From Bin5 sp965221345 (GTDB lineage Bacteria; Chloroflexota; Anaerolineae; Caldilineales; Caldilineaceae): DNA of 64,000 bases. The stretch is from positions 434,001 through 498,000 of the forward strand of contig CBDCSD010000002.1 in the NCBI GenBank assembly GCA_965221345.1. The letters run 5' to 3'. The notes beneath the pieces were generated by a model. That model did no database searches. It was not told the origin of the DNA and saw only the letters and a program-made list of their open reading frames with translations. Positions 16,979-25,542 of this stretch are shown here, piece by piece. Positions within the stretch are counted from its first letter, which is position 1; each line of letters starts with the position of its first letter. A program made the translations under genes and the position numbers.

Positions 16979-18394
16979 TCATTTCTTTCCCGCCACGACC
17001 GGCCACCCTGAACCGAGATCAATACCCAGCCGCCGCGCCCGCGCAGCGACTGACGCGGTAACCGCCCGGCTGATCTCCAGTTCATCGACGCGGGTCGAGC
17101 GTCCGTCGCGCAGGACGACCTCGCCGTTGACCAGGGCCGTATCCACGCTGCCGGACCCAATCGTCAGCGCCAGCAAGTGAACCGGGTTGTTGGCGGGATA
17201 GGATCCGGCGGCGCGTGGTGAGCGGACAACGACATCGGCGCGTTTGCCAGGCTCGAGGCTGCCGAGTTCTGCTTGCAGGCCGGCGGCGGCGGCGGCGTTG
17301 ATAGTCTGCATTTCGAGCAACGCGGAGGGGGAAACAGGATCATCGCAGACGCGCGAGGCGGAGTGGGCCGCCAACATCGTTGCGGCCGGCGTGCAGTCGA
17401 AGGCCCCGTCGGCGCCAAGTGATACCAGGGTTCCGCGGCGATGACGTTCTACCATCCTGAAACTGGCGCTGCGGGCGATGCCGAGCGAGAAAAAGGAGAT
17501 TGGACTCCATACGATCTGGCAACTGCTGTCCCGGATGGCGGCCTCCTCGTCATCGTCGAGCAGGTTGGCATGGACAACAACCGTATTCTCATCAAGGACG
17601 CCGAGTTCATGCAGGTGGACCAACTGGTTGACGCCGGTCACGGAACGATAGATCTCGCCCTCGCCAGGGGCGTAGCCGGCGTGCAGATGGAGGGGGACGC
17701 TGTTGGCGCGGGCGCAGGTGTGGGCGGCCTGTAACAGTTCGGGCGAAGCAGTGCCGACACCGTAGACGAAGACATAGCCGCGCACGAGCGCCTCGGGATC
17801 CTGATTGCGGTGCAACTCTCCATCCAGCAGTTCCAACGCGCGGTCGCGGTTGACGGGCGCGCGGGCCATGAGGCGGGGGCTTTCCAGGCCGGGCATGGCG
17901 GCGAGCGTCTCGCGCCGGTCCCAAAGGTAGGGCGGGGCGAAAAGCGCGCGCATGCCCACGCGTTCGACTGCCTGCGCGGCGGCATCGGTTGAAAATAACG
18001 TGCCCGGCTCGATGAACATGGTGAAGCCGCTGTGCAGCATCTCGACGGCGGCCATGGCGGTGGCGTCCGCTTCATCTTGCGCGCTGACGTCGGCTTTCCA
18101 GTCGGCAAATTTGATGGTCGACGAGTCGACATCGTGAATGTTGCCGAAGACGCCCCGACAGGTGGTATGGACAATGTGATTGTGGGCGTCGATTAAGCCG
18201 GGATGGACGATAGCGCCTTCGGCATCTATTGTCTCCCCCGCATGATAGCGCTGACGCAGATCGGCATCGCTGCCGATCTCCAAAATGCGCGAACCTGTGA
18301 TCGCCACCGCGCCCGGACTGTAGATGGTGCGCGCCGCGTCCATGGTGACCACCTGACCATTGCGGATGAGAAAGTCGCACTGGTTCCTGTTCAT
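16979..18394 (-). CDS. Amidohydrolase family protein (TRZ/ATZ-like)
   Basis: Metal-dependent hydrolase of 471 residues, related to the chlorohydrolase/cytosine-deaminase group. Visible metal ligands and landmarks: HPGLIDAHNHIVHTT (about residues 64-78), LHLHAGY (about 235), VVVHANLLDDDE (about 272) and SLGADGAFD (about 325). A C-terminal GSLEPGKRADVVV returns to the small beta-sandwich domain. This set implies hydrolysis of an amide or a ring amine, but the substrate is unknown. It starts four bases after the P-loop protein gene on the same strand, so the two are translated from one message. Confidence 0.88.
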   Translation of the reverse strand: MNRNQCDFLIRNGQVVTMDAARTIYSPGAVAITGSRILEIGSDADLRQRYHAGETIDAEGAIVHPGLIDAHNHIVHTTCRGVFGNIHDVDSSTIKFADWKADVSAQDEADATAMAAVEMLHSGFTMFIEPGTLFSTDAAAQAVERVGMRALFAPPYLWDRRETLAAMPGLESPRLMARAPVNRDRALELLDGELHRNQDPEALVRGYVFVYGVGTASPELLQAAHTCARANSVPLHLHAGYAPGEGEIYRSVTGVNQLVHLHELGVLDENTVVVHANLLDDDEEAAIRDSSCQIVWSPISFFSLGIARSASFRMVERHRRGTLVSLGADGAFDCTPAATMLAAHSASRVCDDPVSPSALLEMQTINAAAAAGLQAELGSLEPGKRADVVVRSPRAAGSYPANNPVHLLALTIGSGSVDTALVNGEVVLRDGRSTRVDELEISRAVTASVAARARRLGIDLGSGWPVVAGKK

Positions 18395-18398
18395 TGGA

Positions 18399-19079
18399 CT
18401 AGCCGGCCTTTCCCTGTTGCAGGGCCTGCCTCAGCAGGTCGCCTTCGGTCAGATAGGTCTGGATCTTGGCGGCGAACTCCGCCACAGACTCCGCCACGGT
18501 TGCAGTCGATGTGTCCAGCCTGAATTGCTGCCGGATCAGTGAGTTCTCGTACTCTTCCTCGAAGCGTTGGGTGATATGCTCGACGTCCCCTTCCGGCACG
18601 ACGGGGTAGGGATGCGGGCTTTCCTGCATCCGCTTGCGGATCACATCCGGCGCGGCCTCTACCAGTACCAGAACTGCGTCGGGCCGGAACTGGAGGATGC
18701 GCTGTTCCAGTAAGCGGGAGATCACGCCACGGTCGCCCATCTCGCCGCGGCCGCCATAGCCGTAGTACTGCGGGGCGTAGACCAACTCCTCGAAGTAGAG
18801 GCCGATCCCCATGAAATTCTCATCGGAACCCGACGCCCAAGGCGTGTGGTAGTAGAGGTTGTGCCGCTGGATCACCTCAGTCAGTCGGGGGCTGAGTTGT
18901 TGAAAGGCGGCGATCTCGTCGGGGGTAAGCTCCTGGCCGTGCGGTTTGGTATCCGGCAGCTTGTAATGGTCGTGGATCAGCTTGAACTCCGTGCCCAAGG
19001 ACTCTTTAGTCCACTCGTTGATGGCGTGGGCCAGCGTTGTGGTGCCTGCGTACTCGCAACCGATCAGTATCAGGTACAT
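18399..19079 (-). CDS. P-loop kinase-like protein with atypical Walker A
   Basis: A 226-residue protein with the fold signature of a nucleoside/thymidylate-kinase-like P-loop NTPase. The N-terminal strand and loop read YLILIGCEYAGTTTLA. The Walker A position thus has G-x4-G-T-T-T with Thr where Lys is invariant in active P-loop enzymes. Later features are the strand AVLVLVEAAPDVIRKRM (about 155-170), like the end of a kinase LID region, and a helical C-terminus. It lies 60 bases after the mannonate dehydratase-like gene and 4 bases before the amidohydrolase gene. ATP binding is uncertain because of the missing lysine. Confidence 0.65.
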   Translation of the reverse strand: MYLILIGCEYAGTTTLAHAINEWTKESLGTEFKLIHDHYKLPDTKPHGQELTPDEIAAFQQLSPRLTEVIQRHNLYYHTPWASGSDENFMGIGLYFEELVYAPQYYGYGGRGEMGDRGVISRLLEQRILQFRPDAVLVLVEAAPDVIRKRMQESPHPYPVVPEGDVEHITQRFEEEYENSLIRQQFRLDTSTATVAESVAEFAAKIQTYLTEGDLLRQALQQGKAG

Positions 19080-19139
19080 TGGTCCGTTTCTCCCTCTACT
19101 TCGATGTCTGGTTGTTTGGCGGATCCGGTACTGCTACGT

Positions 19140-20153
19140 TCAGTCTGCCCCGAGTAACCGGAGAAGTCCTTTGATATAGCCGACCGAGTAAAGCAGCCCG
19201 TGATGTGGGCTCTCGTCGTCATAGATCGTATAGGGGAAGTGGCCGGGGATGAGGGCGCCAGTGAAGCCAACTTCTCTGAAAGTCTTGAAAATTTCCAGGA
19301 AGTCGCAGTCGGCCTCTTCGAGGAAACACTCGCGGAAAGCGGGCCCGGTGCCCTGAACACCCTGGACGTGACCGTAAACGATCTGCCCGAGGCTGCCAAA
19401 GCGGCGGATGGCGGCGTGGATGTCAACATTCATGGCGGTCCAGTTGCCAAGACAGAAGTTAAGGCCGCTTGCCGGGCTGTCGGCGATGTCCATGGCGCGT
19501 TGAAAGCCGGATGGATTATGGAACAACCGCGGCATACCGCCCAGCTTTTCGACGGGCGGGTCGTCAGGATGGAGAGCCAGTCTGACGCCGGCTTCCTCTG
19601 CCACTGGGACGATAGCGTTGATGAAATATTCGTAGTTGCTCCACATCTCCTCGCGGCTGTACTCACGATCGCGGAAAAGGGGGCCGCGATTGGCCATTTG
19701 CAAGTCAAAACTGCTGACCTGGGCGTTGCCGCGACCGGGCGTCGTGAGCGAGGTGCGCCAGGAATTGCGGGTGACTCCCGGCTGATTGACCATCCAGTGG
19801 TAGCCATAGACGGGGATGCCGGCCCGCCCCATGTTGCGAATGGTCTCAGCGACATTTTCGATCTGCTGGTCGCGCCCTTCCTGGCCCAGGACGATCTTTT
19901 CATAGCACCAGTTGGGCAGAGGATTTTCGATCGAAACGAGGTTGAGGCCGGCGTCCTCGCAATGTGTACGCGCCCTCAGAAGGGTTGGGAAATCCCAGAA
20001 GGCACCCGGTTCACTGGCCGCCTCCAGGGAGAAGCGTGTGCGGTATTCAGGATGGGAGGTAGAACTGAGGGCGACGTCAAGGATGTCGTACTGTTTTAGA
20101 AAGCCGAGGAAGTTTTTCTGGTCAGGCAGGGTAGCGTAAGCGCATATTCTCAT
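19140..20153 (-). CDS. Mannonate dehydratase-like TIM-barrel protein
   Basis: A 337-residue protein resembling UxuA-type mannonate dehydratase (D-mannonate to 2-keto-3-deoxygluconate). Family landmarks are VYGYHWMVN (about 122), RLALHPDDPPVEKLGG (about 210-225), LNFCLGNWTAMNVDI (about 255), a GHVQGV strand and the C-terminal IPGHFP (about 305). It is shorter than enterobacterial UxuA (about 394) and could act on another sugar acid or be a related isomerase. It belongs to a minus-strand operon with a hydroxyacid dehydrogenase upstream and the kinase-like and amidohydrolase genes downstream. Confidence 0.72.
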   Translation of the reverse strand: MRICAYATLPDQKNFLGFLKQYDILDVALSSTSHPEYRTRFSLEAASEPGAFWDFPTLLRARTHCEDAGLNLVSIENPLPNWCYEKIVLGQEGRDQQIENVAETIRNMGRAGIPVYGYHWMVNQPGVTRNSWRTSLTTPGRGNAQVSSFDLQMANRGPLFRDREYSREEMWSNYEYFINAIVPVAEEAGVRLALHPDDPPVEKLGGMPRLFHNPSGFQRAMDIADSPASGLNFCLGNWTAMNVDIHAAIRRFGSLGQIVYGHVQGVQGTGPAFRECFLEEADCDFLEIFKTFREVGFTGALIPGHFPYTIYDDESPHHGLLYSVGYIKGLLRLLGAD

Positions 20154-20264
20154 GTTCGGCTCCAGGTGTGATCAAGTTGAGAGAAGTAGATACGACATTG
20201 CGAAGAACGCTACACGATATATTGGCGCCTGTTTGCTGGTCAAGCTGGCGCGGCGTTTGCGCTG

Positions 20265-21272
20265 CTACGGCAGACGATAGACGAGTTCGGGTTGGGCGGT
20301 CTGCATCTTGGTCGGCGGCAAGCCGGCCAGCATCGTCTCCAGATCATCGACGACCATGCGCCCGATGCTGTGCATGTCCTGCCAGACGGTGCCGGCGCGG
20401 TGGGCGGAGAGAATGGTGTTGGGGGCGGTGCGAATGGGATGATCGGCGGCCAGCGGCTCCTGCGGGAAGACATCGATGGCGGCGCGGAAACGGCCCTGAT
20501 GCAGAAGGTCGGTGAGCGCGTCGAAGTCGACAAGGTGGGAGCGGCTGATGAGGACCAGGACGGCGTCGGACCTGATGAGCGAGAGCAGCTCGCGGTCGAG
20601 CATGGCTTTGTTCTCATTGGACGGGATGGCCAACACGAAGATGACACGTGCTTCCGATATCAGTTCTTGGAGGTTGACAGGCGTGCAGCCGCGCTCGTTA
20701 ATGAAGCTTGCGGGCAACCAGGGATCGTAGACCTGAACCGGGCAACGGAACGGGGCCAGCAGCGGCTTCAGGGATTGCGCCAGTCCACCAAAGCCGATAA
20801 AGCCGACGGGCTGGTCGTACAGGGTAAAGGCCGTGCTGTTGCTGGCATAGAGATAGACTTCCTCAGCGGCGGCAAAGTCGCGGTGCCCGCTGACGATACC
20901 GCGCGCCGCGGCGATGGCCATGCCCAGCGCCATTTCGGCTACCATCGGCCCATAGGCCGGGGCGCAGCTCAACACGCGGATGCCACGGGCAAAGCAGGTC
21001 TCATAGTCCAACAGATCGGAGCTGGGATGGCGCCCGCCCGTCTCCATGATTGCGCGCAGGTTGGGCATGGCGTCGAGTGATCTGCGCTGCCAGGAGGTGG
21101 AGATGATGGCGAAGGCATCCCCGCAGGCGCGGGCGAACTCGGACTCGGGAATGGCTTGGTCCTTGCCCCAAATTACGTCGACCAGGTCATGGAGCCGATC
21201 CGCGTCATTGCTGGACATGATCATATCCAGGGGACGCGGGTGTGGATTCAGAATCACCTTCTGTTTGGCCAT
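20265..21272 (-). CDS. D-isomer-specific 2-hydroxyacid dehydrogenase family protein
   Basis: A 335-residue NAD-binding oxidoreductase. The nucleotide loop is VGFIGFGGLAQSLKPLL (about residue 155), a slightly unusual GxGGLA. The catalytic residues expected in this family appear as Arg in LISRSHLVD (about 242), Glu in DVFPQEPL (about 270) and His in LSAHRAG (about 295). Such enzymes reduce 2-keto acids to D-2-hydroxy acids. It is the first gene of the minus-strand operon, divergent from the phytanoyl-CoA dioxygenase-like gene across a 248-base gap. A role on a sugar acid fits the neighbours but is inferred. Confidence 0.88.
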   Translation of the reverse strand: MAKQKVILNPHPRPLDMIMSSNDADRLHDLVDVIWGKDQAIPESEFARACGDAFAIISTSWQRRSLDAMPNLRAIMETGGRHPSSDLLDYETCFARGIRVLSCAPAYGPMVAEMALGMAIAAARGIVSGHRDFAAAEEVYLYASNSTAFTLYDQPVGFIGFGGLAQSLKPLLAPFRCPVQVYDPWLPASFINERGCTPVNLQELISEARVIFVLAIPSNENKAMLDRELLSLIRSDAVLVLISRSHLVDFDALTDLLHQGRFRAAIDVFPQEPLAADHPIRTAPNTILSAHRAGTVWQDMHSIGRMVVDDLETMLAGLPPTKMQTAQPELVYRLP

Positions 21273-21520
21273 TGCGCGAGATTCTCCGATGTGGAAATGG
21301 TCCGAGTCGTCAAGGTTGTGGAGCGTGAAAGGCGTTCGCTCTTGCGCTCGAACTGGTAACTGCCGTAGACTACCGGGGTCCCAGAGGGTGCCCCAGCCTC
21401 CCTGCCAGAATCAGCCTGGGCTCGACAAGTACTGTGGCAGGCTTCAGGGACAACCCGGACAGAAAGACCAGCCTGAACTACGCCCGTTTGGAAAATTGCG
21501 AAAAAAAGGTCCTGAACGCT

Positions 21521-22381
21521 ATGTCTGAACAACGAGAGTATGCAGAGTTTCCGAGCCACACGGTCTCTTATGAGATTATGACCAATGTGGAAAGCGAAGA
21601 CAAGGAGCGCAGTTTTAAGGTGCTGGCAACGCCGCAAGAGATCGATCAGTTGGCCGAGCAGGGGCACCTGATCCGAGAGGCGCTATTTCGGGGCGAGCAG
21701 TTGGAACGGCTGCGCAATGCTCTGGATGAAGTCGAAGCTGCCGAAGTGACAGCGGGATCATCGGTCATCAGCCGCTCAGGGCGGTTCGGCGGCTGGTTTC
21801 CGCGTTATCTGATGGACAAGCACGCGGCATTTCTGGAGCTGCTCGACTTTCAGCCTATGCTGTCGGTCGCGCGTGCGGTATTGGGACCGTTTGTACGCAT
21901 CCGCAACGTCGGCGGACGGGTTAGCTACCCGGGCGAGCCGAACCAGGAGACCCACTGGCACCTACACCGGCGAACAGTGCCGAAACCGTTGCCGGCTTTC
22001 TTCTCCTTTCCTCATACTGTAGACTGCCTGATCTATTTGGATGAACTGAATGACGCCAATGGTACGCTGGCGATTGTACCGGGATCGCATTTGCGGACCC
22101 ACGACCCGCTGCCGGCCGATTGTTTCGACGATCTGCCGGGACAGAAGGTGGTGAGCGGGCCGGCAGGGACATGTATAATCATGCACAGTAACCTCTGGCA
22201 CCGGGCTTTGCCCACCCGGCCCGACGGTGAAAAGCGCCGCCTGCTAATCCTCTGCTACGGGCCGACATGGATGCGTTACTCTCCCTTTGGTACCAAACCG
22301 GATAACAGTCTCGTCGATGCTCTATTGGAAGAGGCTACTCCTGAAACGAAAGAGCTGTTGGGGGTCGGAGGCTATCAGTAA
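21521..22381 (+). CDS. Phytanoyl-CoA dioxygenase (PhyH) family protein
   Basis: A 286-residue Fe(II)/2-oxoglutarate-dependent oxygenase-like protein. Recognised by IYLDELNDANGTLAIVPGSH (about 170-189) and the distal HSNLWHRALPTRPDGEKRR, which supplies the last metal His and the oxoglutarate Arg. The proximal metal motif, normally HxD, reads HWHLH here (about residue 145), so the expected Asp is missing. ATG 21521 is chosen. The frame is open further upstream from a GTG at 21434, but that lies in promoter-like sequence. Another possible start is ATG 21578. It converges with the SDR gene, six bases away. Confidence 0.82.
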   Translation: MSEQREYAEFPSHTVSYEIMTNVESEDKERSFKVLATPQEIDQLAEQGHLIREALFRGEQLERLRNALDEVEAAEVTAGSSVISRSGRFGGWFPRYLMDKHAAFLELLDFQPMLSVARAVLGPFVRIRNVGGRVSYPGEPNQETHWHLHRRTVPKPLPAFFSFPHTVDCLIYLDELNDANGTLAIVPGSHLRTHDPLPADCFDDLPGQKVVSGPAGTCIIMHSNLWHRALPTRPDGEKRRLLILCYGPTWMRYSPFGTKPDNSLVDALLEEATPETKELLGVGGYQ

Positions 22382-22387
22382 GCGCGA

Positions 22388-23143
22388 TCAGCCGCGGCCT
22401 ACGTATGGCATCGTATTGGCCATGACGGTAAGGGTGAGTACGTTGGTGTCCAGGGGCAGGCTGTCCATATAGAGGATCGTTTGGGCGACCCCGTCGGAGT
22501 CCATGTTCGGCTCGACCATAGTGGTGCCGTTGGCCTGCAGAATGCCGGAACGCATGCGTTCGGTCATTTCGGTGGCGGCGTTACCGATATCGATCTGGCC
22601 GCAGCAGATGTTGTAGGCGCGACCGTCGAGAGATGTGGATTTGGTCAGGCCGGTGATGGCGTGTTTGGTCGAGGTGTAGGGGGCGGAGTTGGGGCGGGGG
22701 GTATGCGCCGAGATGGAACCGTTGTTGATGATGCGCCCGCCCTGGGGCGTCTGATTTTTCATGATGCGGAAGGCCCGCTGCGTACAGAGGAAGACGCCGG
22801 TCAAGTTTACGTCTACGACGGCTTTCCAGTCTTCGAAGGAGATCTCGTCAAATTCGACGCGCGGCGCGCCGCGGCCGGCATTGTTGAACAGGAGATCGAG
22901 CCGGCCAAATGCTTCGAGGGTGCGGTCGAAAAGTACATCTACCGCGGTCGGGTCGGTCACGTCGGTGGGCACGATCAGTGCCCGCTCGCCGGCGCCGGAC
23001 TCTGCGGCCGTTTCTTCGAGGCGGTCGAGGCGACGCCCGGCGAGGGCGACTGAATATCCTTCCGCCAGCAGGAGCAGGGCGGTCCGTTTGCCGATGCCGG
23101 AGCCGGCGCCGGTGATGATTGCTACTCTGCCGGAGGTGGTCAT
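22388..23143 (-). CDS. Short-chain dehydrogenase/reductase (SDR)
   Basis: Classical SDR, 251 residues, NAD(P)-dependent alcohol or ketone oxidoreductase. It shows the cofactor motif TGAGSGIG (about 11-18), the NNAG motif (about 88), the catalytic Ser region (GSIS, about 141) and YTSTK (about 155). The ATG at 23143 follows AAAGGAG. The longer open frame to 23272 has no ribosome site. It lies between the PhyH-like gene (convergent) and the FAH-family gene (divergent), suggesting a shared catabolic route. Confidence 0.92.
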   Translation of the reverse strand: MTTSGRVAIITGAGSGIGKRTALLLLAEGYSVALAGRRLDRLEETAAESGAGERALIVPTDVTDPTAVDVLFDRTLEAFGRLDLLFNNAGRGAPRVEFDEISFEDWKAVVDVNLTGVFLCTQRAFRIMKNQTPQGGRIINNGSISAHTPRPNSAPYTSTKHAITGLTKSTSLDGRAYNICCGQIDIGNAATEMTERMRSGILQANGTTMVEPNMDSDGVAQTILYMDSLPLDTNVLTLTVMANTMPYVGRG

Positions 23144-23310
23144 ATTTGTGCGCTCCTTTGTTATGGTGGATAGTGGTTCACAGTTGTGGATTGAGGGAGC
23201 ACCGGCGGCTGCGCAGCGGATGCCGGCTACAGGTATTACGCTTGTGTACAGTCTATCACGGCTGCAATCCATTTCCTACTTTCCGGGTAACTACTAAGCC
23301 GTATGCAGAG

Positions 23311-23352
23311 CCTGTTTTGACCAGCCTGTTTTGACCAGCCTGTTTTGACCAG
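23311..23352 (+). repeat. 14-bp tandem repeat, three copies
   Basis: Three exact head-to-tail copies of CCTGTTTTGACCAG, followed by a partial CC. There are no spacers, so it is not a CRISPR array. Slippage product or binding-site cluster. Confidence 0.9.
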
Positions 23353-23481
23353 CCCTTTGTCCCCGCCGCCGTTCAGGCTCTCGCATCGTGTATTTGCTGG
23401 CAGCCGCCACTTTGGATGAGCCACACAGCTGGAATCACGCCGAGCGGTGGATGAGGGATGATTTTGGGCGGGGGCGTTGCG

Positions 23482-23518
23482 GGGGCGGAGCCCCTGCACA
23501 AGGGAGGGCCGAAGGCCC
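23482..23518. repeat. Two adjacent GC-rich hairpins, REP-like
   Basis: GGGGC-gga-GCCCC (23482-23494) and GGGCC-gaa-GGCCC (23506-23518) lie side by side in otherwise noncoding DNA. Short paired hairpins of this form are typical of dispersed REP-type elements. Copy number in the genome is unknown. Confidence 0.4.
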
Positions 23519-23723
23519 GACCGCCCATATGTAACGAGAGAGTATAGCGGAGTGAGTCAAACACCTGCCACGCCTGAGTCAGAGGTGGCATTGGCTGAGT
23601 AGTTACCTTTCCGGAAAAGGGGCGGTGGCAGGGCCACATGCAGGGACGTCAGGAGCAAATTGAAGCGCGATAGGAACAGATGCTGGATTCACAAAACATC
23701 ATACACAGTGAGGAGTATGAACG

Positions 23724-24497
23724 ATGAAGATTTTGCGTTACAGTGCCGACGGTTCGACAAGCTACGGCATTCTGGAAGAGGGCGGCGAAATTCGCCAGTT
23801 GGCGTCCTGTCCGTTCGACAGTTTGGAAGAGAGCGGCGAGACAACGCACCTGGACAACGTGCGTGTGCTGGCGCCGGTGGGGAAGCCGCGGTTGATCGGA
23901 GTGGGGCTGAATTATCTTGCCCATGCGGAGGAGGGCGGACAGACGCCACCGGACCAGCCGATGCTGTTCATGCTGCCCTGGACCGCCATTCTCGACCCGG
24001 AGGAGGCGATCGTCTACCCGCGGCAGGGGCAGAACGTACATTATGAGGGCGAACTGTCGGTGATCATCGGCAAGAAGGCGCGCCGGGTGGCGGAGGCCGA
24101 TGCGCTGGACTGTGTCTTGGGCTACACGTGCGGCAACGACGTCAGCGAGCGGGTGATCCAGGCCAATGAGATGGCCAATGGCTGTATGCTGATAGGCAAG
24201 GGGTTTGATACTTTCAAGCCTCTGGGTCCTTACATTGCCACCGGTCTGGATTCGACCAATCTTGAGTTGACAACCCGTGTGAACGGCGAGGTCAAGCAGC
24301 ACACCAACACGGACGACCTGATCTTTACGGTAGCGCAACTGATCGCTTATATCAGTGAGGCGGTTACGTTGCTGCCGGGTGATGTGATTATGACAGGCAC
24401 GCCGTCGGGCGTCGGTCCGGTCCAGCCGGGCGATGTGGTAGAGATTGAGATTTCAGGGGTCGGCGTACTGCGCAATCCGGTGGTGGCGGAGGAGTAA
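23724..24497 (+). CDS. Fumarylacetoacetate hydrolase (FAH) family protein
   Basis: A 257-residue FAH-fold hydrolase or isomerase of the 2-hydroxyhepta-2,4-diene-dioate isomerase type. An N-terminal small domain is followed by GVGLNYLAHAEE (about 66), the metal ligands in HYEGELSVIIGK (about 110), GNDVSER (about 138), and GTPSGVGPVQPGD (about 225). These enzymes cleave or decarboxylate acyl-pyruvate-like compounds, for example in sugar-acid or aromatic breakdown. The ATG follows GAGGAG. The last 80 codons plus 60 bases of 3' flank are repeated at 25309-25607, after a toxin-antitoxin pair. Confidence 0.92.
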   Translation: MKILRYSADGSTSYGILEEGGEIRQLASCPFDSLEESGETTHLDNVRVLAPVGKPRLIGVGLNYLAHAEEGGQTPPDQPMLFMLPWTAILDPEEAIVYPRQGQNVHYEGELSVIIGKKARRVAEADALDCVLGYTCGNDVSERVIQANEMANGCMLIGKGFDTFKPLGPYIATGLDSTNLELTTRVNGEVKQHTNTDDLIFTVAQLIAYISEAVTLLPGDVIMTGTPSGVGPVQPGDVVEIEISGVGVLRNPVVAEE

Positions 24498-24560
24498 TCC
24501 GGGATAGCGGTGTTGTGACGTCACGCGGCTTCCCAGTTTCCCTGCAGGACGGGAAGTTCT
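24264..24560 (+). repeat. Direct repeat, FAH 3' end, copy 1
   Basis: About 300 bases covering the FAH 3' end, its stop and about 60 noncoding bases. They are repeated at 25309-25607 with about 20 differences by eye. Most coding differences are at third codon positions. Confidence 0.9.
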
Positions 24561-24602
24561 GGCGTCACAGCCTGCTCCTCGCTTTCGGCTACACAGGAAT
24601 AT

Positions 24603-24884
24603 CTATTGGTTCTGCCGGGCTACATACTCTCTGAGGATATTCCGAACTAGCCTTTGATAAGGTGCTCCCGACTCCTTAGCTTTATGCTTGAAGAAAGCCA
24701 CTGTCTCCTTGTCAAGAGATAAGGTGACCTTTTCACTCTCGGATTCTTTGAAGACCAGTTCTTCAGGGCGCGGCAAGAATTTCTTGTCTACAATTTTTAC
24801 ATGCTCGATATCTGGTAGTTCAGGATTGTCCGTATAGTCAACGGTCTCCCACGTTTGCCTTGGCGGGTCAAGATTCTGGCTCAT
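24603..24884 (-). CDS. brnA: BrnA-type antitoxin
   Basis: A 93-residue antitoxin of the BrnA/CopG type. The C-terminal half has the ribbon-helix-helix pattern: strand SEKVTLSLDKETVAFFK (about 49-65), then a helix-turn-helix-like KESGAPYQRLVRNILREYV. It would bind DNA at its own promoter and neutralise the partner toxin. The start ATG overlaps the stop of the upstream toxin gene by four bases, the usual toxin-first order of brnTA. Confidence 0.85.
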   Translation of the reverse strand: MSQNLDPPRQTWETVDYTDNPELPDIEHVKIVDKKFLPRPEELVFKESESEKVTLSLDKETVAFFKHKAKESGAPYQRLVRNILREYVARQNQ

Positions 24885-25171
24885 GCGGTCCCCTGTTCCA
24901 AGTATAACTTCCGGTATTTTCTCCAGTACCCAGCCCCGAAGATCCTGATTCTGTTCGCTCTGTAGGTAAAGCGAACTGTCATAATGCCACTTTCAACTCT
25001 ACCGACACAGAAAAATCTTGTTTCGCCTTGAGTGCTGTTAATTGCATCTTCCAGGACAATCAAGTGAGGATCTGAAAAAGCATATTGAGCGTCTTCAAAG
25101 CTCACACCGTGCTTTGCCTGATTCTCCTTGTTCTTGTTCTCATCCCACTCGAAGTTCTCCCTGCTTGTCAT
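24881..25171 (-). CDS. brnT: BrnT-type ribonuclease toxin
   Basis: A 96-residue BrnT family protein. The N-terminus FEWDENKNKENQAKHGVSF (about 7-25) is the family signature, followed by FEDAQYAFSDP, a strand around FFCVGRV and TVRFTYRANRIRIFG. The normal C-terminal RxxxxxERxxY pattern appears as GYWRKYRKLY. BrnT toxins fold like RelE and cleave RNA. It is encoded first on the minus strand, directly before brnA. The pair is AT-richer than the flanking FAH copies and looks acquired. Confidence 0.87.
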   Translation of the reverse strand: MTSRENFEWDENKNKENQAKHGVSFEDAQYAFSDPHLIVLEDAINSTQGETRFFCVGRVESGIMTVRFTYRANRIRIFGAGYWRKYRKLYLEQGTA

Positions 25172-25300
25172 ATTCGCGGTTACTCTGAACTGGGATTTTC
25201 CATAGCCAAGTGTAGCATGAGAGCATTGTCAGGGCAATCACGATGATATCATCTGATGGCGAAGAGACGCTCCGGTCCAAGGGCAGGCTGCCGGATTTGA

Positions 25301-25542
25301 CCGGTCTCGAAGTGACAACCCGTGTGAACGGCGAAGTCAAGCAGCACACCAACACGGACGACCTGATCTTTACGGTGGCGCAACTGATCGCTTATATTAG
25401 CGACGCGGTTAGGTTGCTGCCGGGTGATGTGATCATGACGGGAACGCCGTCGGGCGTCGGTCCGGTCCAGCCGGGCGATGTGGTTGAGATCGAGATTTCA
25501 GGGGTCGGCGTACGGCGCAATCCGGTGGTGGCAGAGGAGTAA
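25301..25542 (+). pseudogene. FAH-family gene, 3' fragment
   Basis: The last 80 codons of an FAH-family gene: TTRVNGEVKQHTNTDD, GDVIMTGTPSGVGP, VVEIEISGVGV, stop TAA. They are homologous to the end of 23724-24497, but the N-terminal two thirds, including the metal-binding EGE motif, are absent. An ATG at 25243 opens the frame but gives an unrelated N-terminus. It was probably the tail of a second, paralogous FAH gene. Confidence 0.85.

Larger units (their letters stand above)
23144..23723. other. Intergenic region between SDR and FAH genes
   Basis: 580 bases without a gene between divergent genes. It contains a 14-bp triple tandem repeat (23311-23352) and a pair of GC-rich hairpins (23482-23518), listed separately. 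Promoters for both directions are expected here, but no convincing -35/-10 pair was seen. Confidence 0.5.

Noticed and set aside
23311..23352. Possible CRISPR array
   Set aside because: The repeat units are directly adjacent with no spacers and are only 14 bases long, and no cas gene is in the window.
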